NCBI GenBank assembly: GCA_036505795.1
Contig: DASXSU010000031.1
Coordinates: 62,001 to 126,000, forward strand
Direction: 5' to 3'
Source of the DNA: NS-11 sp036505795
GTDB lineage: Bacteria; Nitrospirota; Nitrospiria; Nitrospirales; NS-4
DNA length: 64,000 nt
In this document: in pieces, positions 1 through 8,649 of the stretch
How the letters are laid out: each line of letters opens with the position of its first letter
Position numbering within the stretch: the first letter of the stretch is position 1
Program-made: the position numbers and the translations under genes
Notes under the pieces: generated by a model
Told to the model about the DNA's origin: nothing
What the model saw: the letters and a program-made list of their open reading frames with translations, nothing else
The model's database searches: none

Positions 1-1215
1 CGGCTTGATCACCGGCGGCTCCGGCAGAGGGGTGGGCACAACCGCGGGCTCTTCTTTGTTCGGGTCGCGCAGAGACTTATCGAGATCCCGTTCCCGTATC
101 GGCGTGGCCGTGGTCGGCTTTCCCTTGACGACGATGTCCGGGGAGATCCCGATACCATGGATGCTCCGACCCTTCGGGGTATAGTACTTCGCGGTGGTAA
201 GGCGCAGACCTGAACCATCGCCGAGCGGCAAGATGGTCTGCACAGAACCCTTCCCGAAAGTCTGTACGCCCACAACCACCGCGCGTCCCCAGTCTTGTAA
301 GGCCCCTGCCACAATCTCGGAGGCGCTCGCGCTCCCTTCATTAACCAGAATAATCATGGGATAGTCTTCCGGCTGGTCTTTGATGTGGGATGGGTACTCG
401 TCCTTTCGTCCATCCCGGGTCTTGATGTACACGATGAGCCGGTTTAAGCCGACAAATTGCTCGGAGACGTCGATCGCGGCCGTGAGCAGGCCCCCCGGGT
501 TGTTACGAAGATCTAAGATGAGCGACTGCATCTTCTGGTCATGTAACTTCTTAAGCGCACCGACCATGTCCCTGGCGGTCTGGTCCTGGAACTGGGTCAA
601 CCGGACATAGCCGATATTGCTTTCAAGCATTCTCGACTTCACGCTCTCGATTTTGATGATCTCACGAGTCAGAACAAAGACCAGCGGTTCGGCGACTCCC
701 TCACGGTGGATCGTGAGAGTCACTTTGGTGCCCTTAGGCCCCCGCATCTTCTGCACCGCGTCCATGAGGGTCATGTCCTTCGTGGTTTCGTTATTCACCT
801 TCATAATGACATCGGATGGCTTGACTCCTGCTCGCTCCGCCGGCGTGCCATCGATCGGCGCGATCACCGTCAAACGATTCTCTTTCATGCCGATTTGAAT
901 CCCGACACCTCCGAATTCCCCCTTGGTCTCGACCTGAACCTCTTTATACACATCGGGCTGCATGAACGCAGAGTGGGGATCAAGTGTGGCCAGCATGCCG
1001 CGGATGGCGCCATAGACGAGATCCTTGGTCTTGACCTCTTCGACATAGTGCTTTTGGATGTGTGCCAGCACCTCGGTGAAGGTCTTGAGCTCTTCATAGG
1101 TTTCCGTGGCCATCACGGCCCGGTCCCATCCTTTACCGATGATGACCCCTGTCACGAGCGTGACCACGAAGACGATGGTCAGGCCCATTTTTATCCTACT
1201 TGCCTTGCCTTCCAT
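1..1215 (-). CDS. ctpA: carboxyl-terminal processing protease (S41), 3'-truncated by window edge
   Basis: Periplasmic serine protease of the CtpA/Prc family, 405 codons visible and open at the window edge. Read from the reverse strand it begins MEGKASRIKMGLTIVF, an N-terminal membrane anchor or signal, followed by the family's helical segment (LDPHSAFM), a PDZ domain (GEFGGVGIQIG, GTPAERAGVK) and the catalytic core. The nucleophile is in NEGSASASEIVAG and the general-base lysine lies 25 residues later in QTFGKGSVQ, the usual Ser-Lys spacing. The C-terminal tail is proline-rich. It starts 16 bases after the EnvC-like gene and is probably last or near last in the ffh-to-ftsEX operon; CTPs near envC often process cell-wall hydrolases or their regulators (inference). 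Confidence 0.93.
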   Translation of the reverse strand, partial: MEGKASRIKMGLTIVFVVTLVTGVIIGKGWDRAVMATETYEELKTFTEVLAHIQKHYVEEVKTKDLVYGAIRGMLATLDPHSAFMQPDVYKEVQVETKGEFGGVGIQIGMKENRLTVIAPIDGTPAERAGVKPSDVIMKVNNETTKDMTLMDAVQKMRGPKGTKVTLTIHREGVAEPLVFVLTREIIKIESVKSRMLESNIGYVRLTQFQDQTARDMVGALKKLHDQKMQSLILDLRNNPGGLLTAAIDVSEQFVGLNRLIVYIKTRDGRKDEYPSHIKDQPEDYPMIILVNEGSASASEIVAGALQDWGRAVVVGVQTFGKGSVQTILPLGDGSGLRLTTAKYYTPKGRSIHGIGISPDIVVKGKPTTATPIRERDLDKSLRDPNKEEPAVVPTPLPEPPVIKP

Positions 1216-1231
1216 CACGTACTCCTTTTCC

Positions 1232-2416
1232 TTACCGCCGTCTTGTTAACCACGGCAGCGGATCGAGGGCTTCCCCTCCTTGCCGCAACTCAAAATAGAG
1301 GGTGCTCTGGCCGGTGAGGCCCGTATCGCCGATCTCACCGATGGGCTGATTGCCACGCACCGTGTCTCCTACTCCCACCAGCAGCTTGGACGCGTGCGCG
1401 TACAGCGTGAAATAACCCTCGCCATGATCGACGATCACCAAGAGCCCATAGCCCCGCATCCAATCCGCAAAGGCGACCACCCCTTCGAACACCGAACGGA
1501 TGAGACTGCCCTGCGCGGCTCGAATCTCGATGCCTTTGCGCTGCACATACGTTTCGAACTTCGGATGCTTTTGCCGGCCGAACAGCGTCATGACTTCGCC
1601 TTCGGTGGGCCACCCCAGCCGCCCTTTCAGTTTGCCTAGGCCTTCGCCCCCACTCTCGGGACGGAAGGCGGCCGCCGCTTTGCGCTTTGACTCGAATTCT
1701 CTCAGCAAGCCTTCGAGCCGGTGCGCTGACTTCTCGAGCTCGCCGGCTACCGTTTCATAGAGCACTTTTTCGCTGCGCACCCGGGCCAGGATCGCATCCT
1801 TCTTGGCGCGCTCCTCCCGAACCTGAGCCAGTTTCTCGGCCGTCTCCTCCTGGTAGGATACCAGCTCAGCCCGCACTTGTCGCAGTCTGGCATTCGTCGA
1901 TTCGAGCTGAGTGAGATCAGTGCGGTAGCCTTCCAGCATCTGATACTCCCGGCGAGAGATCCAGCGCAACATGGCGTAGCGTGACAGCAGATCCTGGCTA
2001 TCGTGCGAAGCCAGCAGCAACCTCATGTCCGCGGCTGGTCCTTCCTTATACATGACCCGCAATCGGCTGCGGATTGAGTCCTGGCGCTCTTCCATTCTCT
2101 TCCGCACACGGAGGACGGCGCTGCTCGTCGCTTCAAGGTCATGATCCTTCTGCTTGAGTTTTGCGGTCAGATGGGCTAATGCCTCACGACGGCGCTTCAA
2201 CTGATGATCCACATCTTCGATAGATTGCAGGACGGAGGCTTCCTTGCGCTGCGCGTCGCCGGAGCGCCGCTTATTTTCCTTAATCTCTCCTTTTAGCTTC
2301 TCGAGACTCTGCTGCTCTTTCTTGATCTTCTCCGCAAGGCTGTCGGCCGAGCGGACGGGCATGGGCAGCGCCAAAAGAAGAGCGATCAACACCGCGCCCG
2401 TGATCGGATACATCAC
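1232..2416 (-). CDS. envC: EnvC-like murein hydrolase activator (M23/LytM, degenerate)
   Basis: A 394-residue exported protein: signal peptide (about residues 1-24, ending PVRSA), a long charged coiled coil (about 25-255) and a C-terminal LytM/M23 fold. The zinc site looks broken: the HxxxD motif region reads RKGIEIRA and the HxH region reads TLYFELR instead of HLHFE, while the structural HGEGYFTLYAH segment is kept. That is the pattern of EnvC/NlpD-type activators, which switch on amidases and do not cut peptidoglycan themselves (family knowledge). It overlaps ftsX by 4 bases (ATGA), so coupling to FtsEX, which controls EnvC in other bacteria, is strongly suggested. Confidence 0.9.
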   Translation of the reverse strand: MMYPITGAVLIALLLALPMPVRSADSLAEKIKKEQQSLEKLKGEIKENKRRSGDAQRKEASVLQSIEDVDHQLKRRREALAHLTAKLKQKDHDLEATSSAVLRVRKRMEERQDSIRSRLRVMYKEGPAADMRLLLASHDSQDLLSRYAMLRWISRREYQMLEGYRTDLTQLESTNARLRQVRAELVSYQEETAEKLAQVREERAKKDAILARVRSEKVLYETVAGELEKSAHRLEGLLREFESKRKAAAAFRPESGGEGLGKLKGRLGWPTEGEVMTLFGRQKHPKFETYVQRKGIEIRAAQGSLIRSVFEGVVAFADWMRGYGLLVIVDHGEGYFTLYAHASKLLVGVGDTVRGNQPIGEIGDTGLTGQSTLYFELRQGGEALDPLPWLTRRR

Positions 2417-3312
2417 CGCCGCACATCCCGAAGATGCCCCAGTGATACAACGCTTCCGAGGAAACCGAGCATGGTCCCCAGAAGCACCATCGCGGCCATC
2501 AATTGGGCCGGCAGAAACGACAGCCCGGCGCCAAGCCCCCAGAAGCTGCCGTGCAACGCCATCTTCGTCTCCGCAAAACCAAATACTGCCCGCAATAGCA
2601 GGAGGGAACCGGCCGCGCCGAGCCCTCCCAACAGGGCCCCCTCTAAAAGAAAGGGCGTCTTGATAAATCCCGGTGTCGCTCCGATCAATCGCAAAATCTC
2701 AATGTCTTCCCGCCGCGCATAGAGGGTCAGGCGAATGGTATTGGCCAGAATGGTCACCATCGATGCCGCCAGGACGGCGCCGACCAGAATCCCTAGGAGC
2801 CGCAGATACCGTAATCCCGCGGCCAGATTCTCAATCAGGTCACGATTGTAGAGGACCTCTTCCACTTCAGGCAGCGCCTGCAAGCGTTGCACGAGGACGG
2901 CGACCGCTGTCGATGTTCGAAAGCGGGGCACGATTTTCAGGACCAGCGACGCCGGAAACGGATTCTCCCCTAGTCCGTTCAACAATCGCTCCTCTGACGG
3001 AAAGCGATTGCGGAACGACTCCAAGGCCTGCTCGCGCGTCACGAATTCTATGCCGGCAATGGCAGCATCGTCGCTGAGCTTCGCGCGCAACGCGGTCATC
3101 GCCTGAGAGGTGACGGAATCCCGGAAATACACGATCACTTTGATCTCTTCATGCAAAGAGCTGAGCACGCCTTGAATGTTGAGATAGAGTAGGAGAAAGA
3201 CTCCCATGCCCAACATCGTAAAGGCGGTGGTGACGACCGCTGTCACCGTCGTCGTGCGGTTCGTCATCATGTTATCGACCGCCTCGCTCAAAAGATAGCG
3301 GACCCGGGTCAT
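2413..3312 (-). CDS. ftsX: cell division protein FtsX
   Basis: Permease-like partner of FtsE, 299 residues. N-terminal cytoplasmic stretch, first membrane helix (about residues 22-46), a periplasmic loop of roughly 120 residues that in the family binds the EnvC-type activator, then three helices (about 170-195, 220-245, 265-290) in the FtsX/MacB fold. It follows ftsE by 2 bases and overlaps the EnvC-like gene by 4. In the known pathway ATP hydrolysis by FtsE moves FtsX and relieves auto-inhibition of EnvC at the septum. Membrane topology is inferred from hydrophobicity by eye. Confidence 0.95.
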   Translation of the reverse strand: MTRVRYLLSEAVDNMMTNRTTTVTAVVTTAFTMLGMGVFLLLYLNIQGVLSSLHEEIKVIVYFRDSVTSQAMTALRAKLSDDAAIAGIEFVTREQALESFRNRFPSEERLLNGLGENPFPASLVLKIVPRFRTSTAVAVLVQRLQALPEVEEVLYNRDLIENLAAGLRYLRLLGILVGAVLAASMVTILANTIRLTLYARREDIEILRLIGATPGFIKTPFLLEGALLGGLGAAGSLLLLRAVFGFAETKMALHGSFWGLGAGLSFLPAQLMAAMVLLGTMLGFLGSVVSLGHLRDVRR

Positions 3313-3314
3313 GG

Positions 3315-3977
3315 TTACGCAGCGCTGCCCGCCAGGACCCGGCCGTGCTCCAACATGATCATCCGCCGATTTTGGCGCGCCATCAAGTTTGCATTATGCG
3401 TAGCGACGACGACGGTCGTCCCCCGTAGATTGACCGCCTTCAACAAGTCAAGGATTTCTGTGGACAGGACGGCGTCCAGATTGCTCGTGGGCTCATCGGC
3501 TAACAGAATAAGCGGATCGTTCACAATGGCGCGCGCCAGGCACACTCTTTGCTGCTCGCCCGCTGAGAGAGTGGGCGGCAACGCCTTTTGGAGTTTATCC
3601 AAACCAACGAGCCGCAGGGCTTCAAACACCTTGCCTCTGAGTAGGCCTTCCGAGAGGCCGACCACCTTCAGCGTGATCGCAACATTTTCGAACACGGTCT
3701 TCCGCGGCAGCAGACGAAAGTCTTGAAAGATAATGCCCATCGACCGGCGTAGATAGGGTACCGCCGACTCCTTCAGCTCGCTGAGGTTCTTATTATTCAC
3801 CAAAATGTGGCCTTCATCGGGCGTTTCCGCCCGAAATATCAACCGGAGAAGAGTCGTCTTGCCGGCCCCGCTCGGACCGGTCAGATAAACAAATTCGCCT
3901 TTCTCGATCTTTACATTCACATCGTGGAGAGCGGGCCGGCCTTGAAAGCTCTTCGAGACATGATAGATCTCGATCAT
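3315..3977 (-). CDS. ftsE: cell division ATP-binding protein FtsE
   Basis: ABC ATPase of 220 residues with Walker A GPSGAGKT (34-41), signature LSAGEQQR (canonical LSGGEQQR, with Gly to Ala) and Walker B LLADEPTSNLD. Length and sequence match FtsE closely. It overlaps the YraN gene by 4 bases and lies 2 bases before ftsX. Acts at the cytoplasmic face of the septal membrane to drive FtsX and, through it, the EnvC-like activator encoded next. Confidence 0.95.
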   Translation of the reverse strand: MIEIYHVSKSFQGRPALHDVNVKIEKGEFVYLTGPSGAGKTTLLRLIFRAETPDEGHILVNNKNLSELKESAVPYLRRSMGIIFQDFRLLPRKTVFENVAITLKVVGLSEGLLRGKVFEALRLVGLDKLQKALPPTLSAGEQQRVCLARAIVNDPLILLADEPTSNLDAVLSTEILDLLKAVNLRGTTVVVATHNANLMARQNRRMIMLEHGRVLAGSAA

Positions 3978-4357
3978 GGAGAAGTGCGATGGGCCGCGAC
4001 CTCAAAGGCACCAGTCACGAGTTCAATCTGCCACGCGTTCGAATCCTTCCCGGAGATAAGGACGGCGTCAAAACGACAGGGGCGATCGCCCAAATGCCGC
4101 GCCGCCAAAAATTGTTGCGCGAGTCGTGCGATACGAGCCTGCTTGGTCAATGTGATGGCCTCAGCGGGCCCGCCGAAGCGATCACTCGTTCTGGCTTTGA
4201 CTTCAATAAACACCAGCGTCCCCCGGTCCTCCGCGATCAAATCGATTTCCCCCAGTCGAGTGCGATAATTGGAAGCAAGGATCCGGTAACCCCGGCGTTC
4301 CAAAAACTTCGCGGCCGCCCGCTCTCCTTCACTCCCGCAGCGAAGCTTCGCGCTCAT
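3974..4357 (-). CDS. yraN: YraN family (UPF0102) endonuclease-like protein
   Basis: About 127 residues with the UPF0102 restriction-endonuclease-like fold: the GEIDLIAEDRGTLVFIEVKAR stretch (split here as GEIDLIAED and VFIEVKAR) gives the D...ExK catalytic pattern. I chose the ATG at 4357 because its first bases overlap the rnhB stop codon (ATGA), the same coupling seen elsewhere in this operon, and it places the conserved GxxGE motif near the N-terminus; an upstream ATG at 4408 lies inside rnhB. Biological role of the family is poorly known; pairing with rnhB is common. Confidence 0.9.
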   Translation of the reverse strand: MSAKLRCGSEGERAAAKFLERRGYRILASNYRTRLGEIDLIAEDRGTLVFIEVKARTSDRFGGPAEAITLTKQARIARLAQQFLAARHLGDRPCRFDAVLISGKDSNAWQIELVTGAFEVAAHRTSP

Positions 4358-4974
4358 CGCGACAGGAACTTTCGAATCGGCATAAAACTTCGGCGATGCA
4401 AGCTGCACGGCCCATAACGTCTAAGACACCGCAGATGCTCCGCCGTCCCATATCCCTTGTGCCTCAGAAACCCGTATTCCGGAAATCTTCGATGGGCCTC
4501 GACCATCAGGCGATCACGCGTCACCTTCGCCAGGACCGAGGCGGCGGCGACAGACATGCATAACCCATCGCCTTTGATGACCATCCGCTGTTCGATGTCG
4601 ACATCCGGGAGCCGGATCGCATCAAGGAGAAGAAAATCAGGTGGGGGAGAAAGTTGGAGCAGGGCTTGTTGCATGGCCCGGCGGGCGGCTTGCCGGATAT
4701 TGACCGCATCAATGATCTTTGCGTCTACGATCCCCACACCAAAGCCGAACGCCACGTCCCTGATCAGGTCATAGAACCCCTCCCGTTGTCGCTCGTTCAG
4801 TCGCTTCGAGTCCCGAAGCCCGATAAGCGCACGACAGCGCCGGGGGAGGATGACGGCCGCTGCGACAACCGGTCCGGCCAGCGGTCCGCATCCGACTTCG
4901 TCCAAGCCGGCTATGCGCCGGAATCCCCGAACCCATGCTTCGCATTCGAAGAGTTCGTCGGCCGTCAATGGCAC
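4354..4974 (-). CDS. rnhB: ribonuclease HII
   Basis: 206 residues, type 2 RNase H that nicks 5' of ribonucleotides embedded in DNA. Catalytic acidic residues are recognisable: DE in GLDEVGCGPLAGPV near residue 24, LLLDAIRLPD in the middle and the C-terminal KVTRDRLM block. The motif after DE is normally GRG and here reads GCG, an Arg to Cys change in the region that contacts the RNA-DNA junction. It sits 11 bases downstream of rplS and is translationally coupled to yraN. Confidence 0.94.
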   Translation of the reverse strand: MPLTADELFECEAWVRGFRRIAGLDEVGCGPLAGPVVAAAVILPRRCRALIGLRDSKRLNERQREGFYDLIRDVAFGFGVGIVDAKIIDAVNIRQAARRAMQQALLQLSPPPDFLLLDAIRLPDVDIEQRMVIKGDGLCMSVAAASVLAKVTRDRLMVEAHRRFPEYGFLRHKGYGTAEHLRCLRRYGPCSLHRRSFMPIRKFLSR

Positions 4975-4985
4975 GAGCGTGTAGG

Positions 4986-5402
4986 CTAAGCGCCGGCCGG
5001 AACTTCCGCCGCAGCCGCGGGCACCGGTGCGGACTCCTGCTTGGTCTTGCCCTCTGCGAGGTATTCGCGTTCTGCAACCCGCGCCATTTTGCCCTTCTTC
5101 GTGCGCAAATAATACAGCTTGGCTCGACGAACGCGGCCCTGGCGCACGACCTCAATCCGATCGACTACCGGCGAGTGAATTGGGAAAATCCGTTCGACCC
5201 ACACGCCGAACGACGACTTCCGCACCGTGAAGGTCTCGGCGTTGCGACCGCCTTTTCTGGCAATGACCGTTCCTTCGAATATCTGTATTCGTTCTTTCTC
5301 GCCTTCCAAAACCTTGACGTGTACGCGGACCGTGTCTCCGATCTCGAATTGCGAAACATTTTTCTTTACCAATGTGGCTTGGAGCCGCTCGAGCCGATTC
5401 AT
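4986..5402 (-). CDS. rplS: 50S ribosomal protein L19
   Basis: 138 residues; the L19 core (FEIGDTVRVHVKV, GTVIARKGG, SFGVWVERIFPIHSP, RAKLYYLR) is intact. A roughly 25-residue Ala/Pro/Glu-rich C-terminal tail (APVPAAAAEVPAGA) extends past the usual end, as in several phyla. Order rpsP-rimM-trmD-rplS is the classic bacterial arrangement. L19 lies at the 30S-50S interface. Confidence 0.97.
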   Translation of the reverse strand: MNRLERLQATLVKKNVSQFEIGDTVRVHVKVLEGEKERIQIFEGTVIARKGGRNAETFTVRKSSFGVWVERIFPIHSPVVDRIEVVRQGRVRRAKLYYLRTKKGKMARVAEREYLAEGKTKQESAPVPAAAAEVPAGA

Positions 5403-5435
5403 GACTGCATCTCCTCTCTTCGTTTCACTGGTCCG

Positions 5436-6182
5436 TCAGACCGCGCCCGGGCGCGAAAGTCCGTCCAAAATGCGCTGGTCCTCAGCTGTCAGAGCCGCGC
5501 GTTCCAGCAAATCGGGACGCTTTGTCAGGGTGTTGCGCAATGCCTCAGTCCGCCGCCACCCCTCGATCGCCTGGTGGTCGCCTGACAGGAGCACCTCCGG
5601 CACTTCCAGGCCGCGGAACTCCGGCGGCCGGGTGTAATGCGGATGATCCAGAAGCGACCCGACGAAAGAATCGGCTACGGCGGACTGCGCGTCCCCCAGC
5701 ACACCCGGTATCAACCGCGCCGCCGCGTCGAGAATCATAAGTGCCGGAAGTTCACCCCCGGTGAGCACAAAATCCCCAATGGATATTTCTTCAGGAGCAA
5801 TTCCAAGCCGAACCCGCTCATCAATGCCTTCGTAATGCCCGCAGATGAAGACCAGCCGGCGGTGTTCATAGGCCAATTCGTGTGCCATTGCTTGAGTGAA
5901 AGGTTTTCCCTGGGGCGACATGAGCAATACCCGCATCTCGTCCTCAGCCCGAAGCGCATCCAACGCCCGGAACACAGGCTCGGGCTTGAGTAACATGCCG
6001 GCCCCGCCACCATAAGGATAATCGTCAGCCACCTTGTGCCGACCCTCAGCGTAGTCCCGAAGATTGATGACGCGGATCTCAATCAGTCCCTTCGCCCGGC
6101 CTCGCTTCATGATGCTTGCGTCAAGCACCGGCGACACCATCTCGGGGAATAATGTCAGAACGTCACAGCGCATCGTGTTCAT
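5436..6182 (-). CDS. trmD: tRNA (guanine37-N1)-methyltransferase
   Basis: 248 residues, SPOUT-class enzyme making m1G37 in tRNAs that read CNN codons, which prevents frameshifting. The trefoil-knot motifs are present: LTLFPEM at the N-terminus, YPYGGGAGM, LMSPQGKPF, ICGHYEGIDERV and IGDFVLTGGELPAL. The start overlaps the end of rimM by about 20 bases; a second Met three codons in would shorten the overlap. Between rimM and rplS, as in most bacteria. Confidence 0.97.
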   Translation of the reverse strand: MNTMRCDVLTLFPEMVSPVLDASIMKRGRAKGLIEIRVINLRDYAEGRHKVADDYPYGGGAGMLLKPEPVFRALDALRAEDEMRVLLMSPQGKPFTQAMAHELAYEHRRLVFICGHYEGIDERVRLGIAPEEISIGDFVLTGGELPALMILDAAARLIPGVLGDAQSAVADSFVGSLLDHPHYTRPPEFRGLEVPEVLLSGDHQAIEGWRRTEALRNTLTKRPDLLERAALTAEDQRILDGLSRPGAV

Positions 6183-6714
6183 CCAGCAAGCCGGGCGCCC
6201 GCCGCACCACCATAATTTGCCCGTCGACGTCCACTGAGCGTACGAGCTCTTTTGTTCCAGGGATCAGATGCTCTGCGCCCCGGCCATTCTCGACGACAAA
6301 GACCGCATTGCCGGTCGTGGCGAGGATCTCTTTAAGAATCCCCACGTGCGCGCCGTCCTCATCTCGAACATTCATTCCGAGCAGTTGGTATTCATAATAT
6401 CGATCCGCTGCCGGGGGCGCCAAACGCTCCTCCGGGATCATCAAGAATCCGCCGACGAGCGACCGCGCCACCTCCGGCGTTGCGATTGACTCAAACCGTA
6501 ATAGAAACCCTCGGGCGGTCCGTCGGTAGCCTGAGACCTCAAGGGTCCGACTCCCCAAGGAATTTTGGACCTCCACCTGAGTCAATGCCTCAAAGCGGCC
6601 AGGGACATCCGAGTAGGACGTGACTTTGACCTCGCCGCCCACGCCATGCGTCCCGATGATTTTCCCGATCGTTACCATCCGCGCGTCCTGTTTCGGACCT
6701 TCAGAATTTCCCAT
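6163..6714 (-). CDS. rimM: 16S rRNA processing protein RimM
   Basis: 183 residues with the N-terminal RimM beta-barrel (VTIGKIIGTHGVGGEVKV) and C-terminal PRC-barrel (YYEYQLLGMNV, LIPGTKELVRSVD). It assists 30S head assembly by binding S19. Two bases separate it from rpsP and its end overlaps trmD. Confidence 0.96.
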   Translation of the reverse strand: MGNSEGPKQDARMVTIGKIIGTHGVGGEVKVTSYSDVPGRFEALTQVEVQNSLGSRTLEVSGYRRTARGFLLRFESIATPEVARSLVGGFLMIPEERLAPPAADRYYEYQLLGMNVRDEDGAHVGILKEILATTGNAVFVVENGRGAEHLIPGTKELVRSVDVDGQIMVVRRAPGLLDEHDAL

Positions 6715-6716
6715 AT

Positions 6717-6986
6717 TCAGGCCTTGGCTTGAGTCTCTATCATTTGTTTGAGGACACCCGCCCGGTTCAGCAAGTGATGAACCGTCACCGAGGGTTGCGC
6801 TCCCCGTTTCAACCAGGCCATCACCCGGTCCTCTTTCATCGTCACGGCGGCTGGCGTCTTAAGGGGATCGTAGGTACCCAGCACCTCAAGGTACCGGCCG
6901 TCTCGAGGCATCCTCGAATCCGCGGCCACAATTCGGTAGAAAGGCCGTTTATGCCGGCCTGCTCGTGTCAATCTCAATCGCACCAC
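6717..6986 (-). CDS. rpsP: 30S ribosomal protein S16
   Basis: 89 residues, full length, beginning MVRLRLTRAGRHKRPFYRIV. The start is one of two adjacent GTG codons (6986 or 6983), preceded by an AGGAG ribosome-binding site about 10 bases upstream. Lies between ffh and rimM. Confidence 0.97.
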   Translation of the reverse strand: MVRLRLTRAGRHKRPFYRIVAADSRMPRDGRYLEVLGTYDPLKTPAAVTMKEDRVMAWLKRGAQPSVTVHHLLNRAGVLKQMIETQAKA

Positions 6987-7028
6987 GGGTGTACTTCTCC
7001 TCTCTAAAAAGATTGTCTTCCGCTCTAT

Positions 7029-8369
7029 TTATGGGAACGCCCGGTTTGCCTTGTCCGACCATTTTCGGCCGGCGCGCCCGGACAGCACTTTCATCATCTT
7101 GCGGGCCTCGAGATACTGCTTGAGAAGACGGTTGACGTCCTGAACGGTCGTCCCGCTTCCTTTGGCAATTCGCTTCTTGCGGTTCCCGTTCAGCAGGGTA
7201 TGATCCCGACGCTCCCGCACCGTCATCGAATCAATGATCGCGGCCACCCGCTTCATTTCCTTTTCCGGAATCCCTTGGCCCGCCATATCTTTTAAACGCT
7301 GCCCGCCGGGAAGCATGTCCAGGATCTGCTCGAGTGAACCGAGTTTGTTGACTTGCTTGAGCTGCTCCCGAAAGTCCTCGAGCGTCAACGTATCCGCGCG
7401 CAGCTTGCGGACCATTGCCTCCGCTTGACCTTGGTCCACCGCATCCTGGGCTTTTTCGATCAGTGAGAGGACATCACCCATTCCGAGAATCCGGGACGCC
7501 ATGCGGTCCGGGTGAAACGGCTCTAAGGCGTCCAGTTTTTCTCCGGTGCCAAGAAACTTGATGGGCTTGCCCGTCACCGCCTTGATCGAGAGAATCGCTC
7601 CACCGCGCGCGTCACCTTCAACTTTAGTCAAGACGACGCCCGTCAACCCGACACGACGATCGAACCGCTCCGCCATGGCAACGGCATCCTGGCCCATCAT
7701 GGCATCCGCAACCAGCAGGACTTCGTGCGGCGTGGTCTGCTTCTTAATCGCCGCCAATTCATCCATGAGTTCTTCGTCGATATGCAACCGGCCGCCGGTG
7801 TCGAGGATGGCCACATCAAAGCCCTGTCCCCGTGCCCGCTCCACGCCATCCAGTGAGATGCGGACAGCGTCCATGTCTGCCGCCTCCGCCCGATGCACGG
7901 CAACATCCAGGGATGCTCCGAGAATCGCCAATTGCTCGGCCGCGGCAGGCCGCCGTGGATCCGCCGCGACCAGCAGGACTCTCTTGCCGCTCGCCTTAAA
8001 GTAGCGGGCCAGCTTCGCACTACTGGTTGTTTTCCCTACCCCCTGGAGTCCGACCATCATAATGACGGTGGGCGGCATCGAGGACAGACTTAATGGGGCC
8101 TGCTGGGACCCCATGAGCGCGGAGAGCTCTTCCCAAACAACTTTAATGACCTGGTGGCCCGGTGTAAGACTTTGGAGGACTTCCTGCCCGATCGCCTTGA
8201 GGCGGACGCGTTCGACAAAGTCCTTGACGATTTTAAAATTGACGTCCGCTTCAAGGAGTGCGAGGCGCACTTCCTTGAGGGCTTCACCAATATTCTCCTG
8301 CGTAAGCACTCCGTGCCCACGCAGGCGTTTTAAAATACCCTCAAGTTTTTCAGAAAGAAGACCCAGCAC
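7029..8369 (-). CDS. ffh: signal recognition particle protein Ffh
   Basis: 446 residues: N domain (1-95), GTPase G domain (about 96-300; G1 GLQGVGKTT 107-115) and RNA-binding M domain (about 325-435, with MLPGGQRLKDM and KKRIAKGSGT). It binds signal sequences on ribosomes and docks with FtsY. Two nucleotide-site motifs differ from canonical Ffh: G3 reads DTGGR (190-194) instead of DTAGR and G4 reads TKVEGDARGG with Glu251 replacing the guanine-specifying Asp. In the M domain the conserved SR before KKRIA is NGN. First gene of the operon, downstream of a TTGACA-type promoter. Confidence 0.96.
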   Translation of the reverse strand: MLGLLSEKLEGILKRLRGHGVLTQENIGEALKEVRLALLEADVNFKIVKDFVERVRLKAIGQEVLQSLTPGHQVIKVVWEELSALMGSQQAPLSLSSMPPTVIMMVGLQGVGKTTSSAKLARYFKASGKRVLLVAADPRRPAAAEQLAILGASLDVAVHRAEAADMDAVRISLDGVERARGQGFDVAILDTGGRLHIDEELMDELAAIKKQTTPHEVLLVADAMMGQDAVAMAERFDRRVGLTGVVLTKVEGDARGGAILSIKAVTGKPIKFLGTGEKLDALEPFHPDRMASRILGMGDVLSLIEKAQDAVDQGQAEAMVRKLRADTLTLEDFREQLKQVNKLGSLEQILDMLPGGQRLKDMAGQGIPEKEMKRVAAIIDSMTVRERRDHTLLNGNRKKRIAKGSGTTVQDVNRLLKQYLEARKMMKVLSGRAGRKWSDKANRAFP

Positions 8370-8439
8370 AATCGCCCCTGTTTACGCTACTATAGGCTTC
8401 TAGCATTTAGTGGAAATACCTGTAGAAAACCGAATGGTT

Positions 8440-8469
8440 AGTCTACTGATATCAGCCGCGAAATGTCAA
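8440..8469 (-). promoter_or_regulatory. sigma-70-type promoter for the ffh operon
   Basis: On the reverse strand TTGACA (8469-8464), an 18-base spacer, then TAGACT (8445-8440). It lies about 70 bases before the ffh start and is the best promoter match in the divergent region, so it probably drives ffh through at least rnhB and possibly to ctpA. Confidence 0.6.
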
Positions 8470-8567
8470 GCCGCTCGACAGCAAATCCGCAGCCGCCAAG
8501 CCGCTGTTGACGAGAGAATTTTTGTCTCTTTCGTGAGGTGGTAAGGGGTGGATGAACTACTTAGGGT

Positions 8568-8597
8568 TTGACTTTCATTGACGGTCCTTAGTACAGT
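8568..8597 (+). promoter_or_regulatory. candidate promoter for the DUF4321 gene
   Basis: TTGACT (8568-8573), 18-base spacer, TACAGT (8592-8597), ending about 52 bases before the GTG start at 8650. Found by eye in the ffh/DUF4321 divergent region. Confidence 0.45.
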
Positions 8598-8649
8598 GCG
8601 ACGAATTTTTGCTATGCACCAGGCGGCCAAGTCTCAATGAGATGGCAGC

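Noticed and set aside
706..1317. 203-codon plus-strand open frame at the left end
   Set aside because: Antisense to the CTP protease gene, which is complete in motifs and continues off the window.
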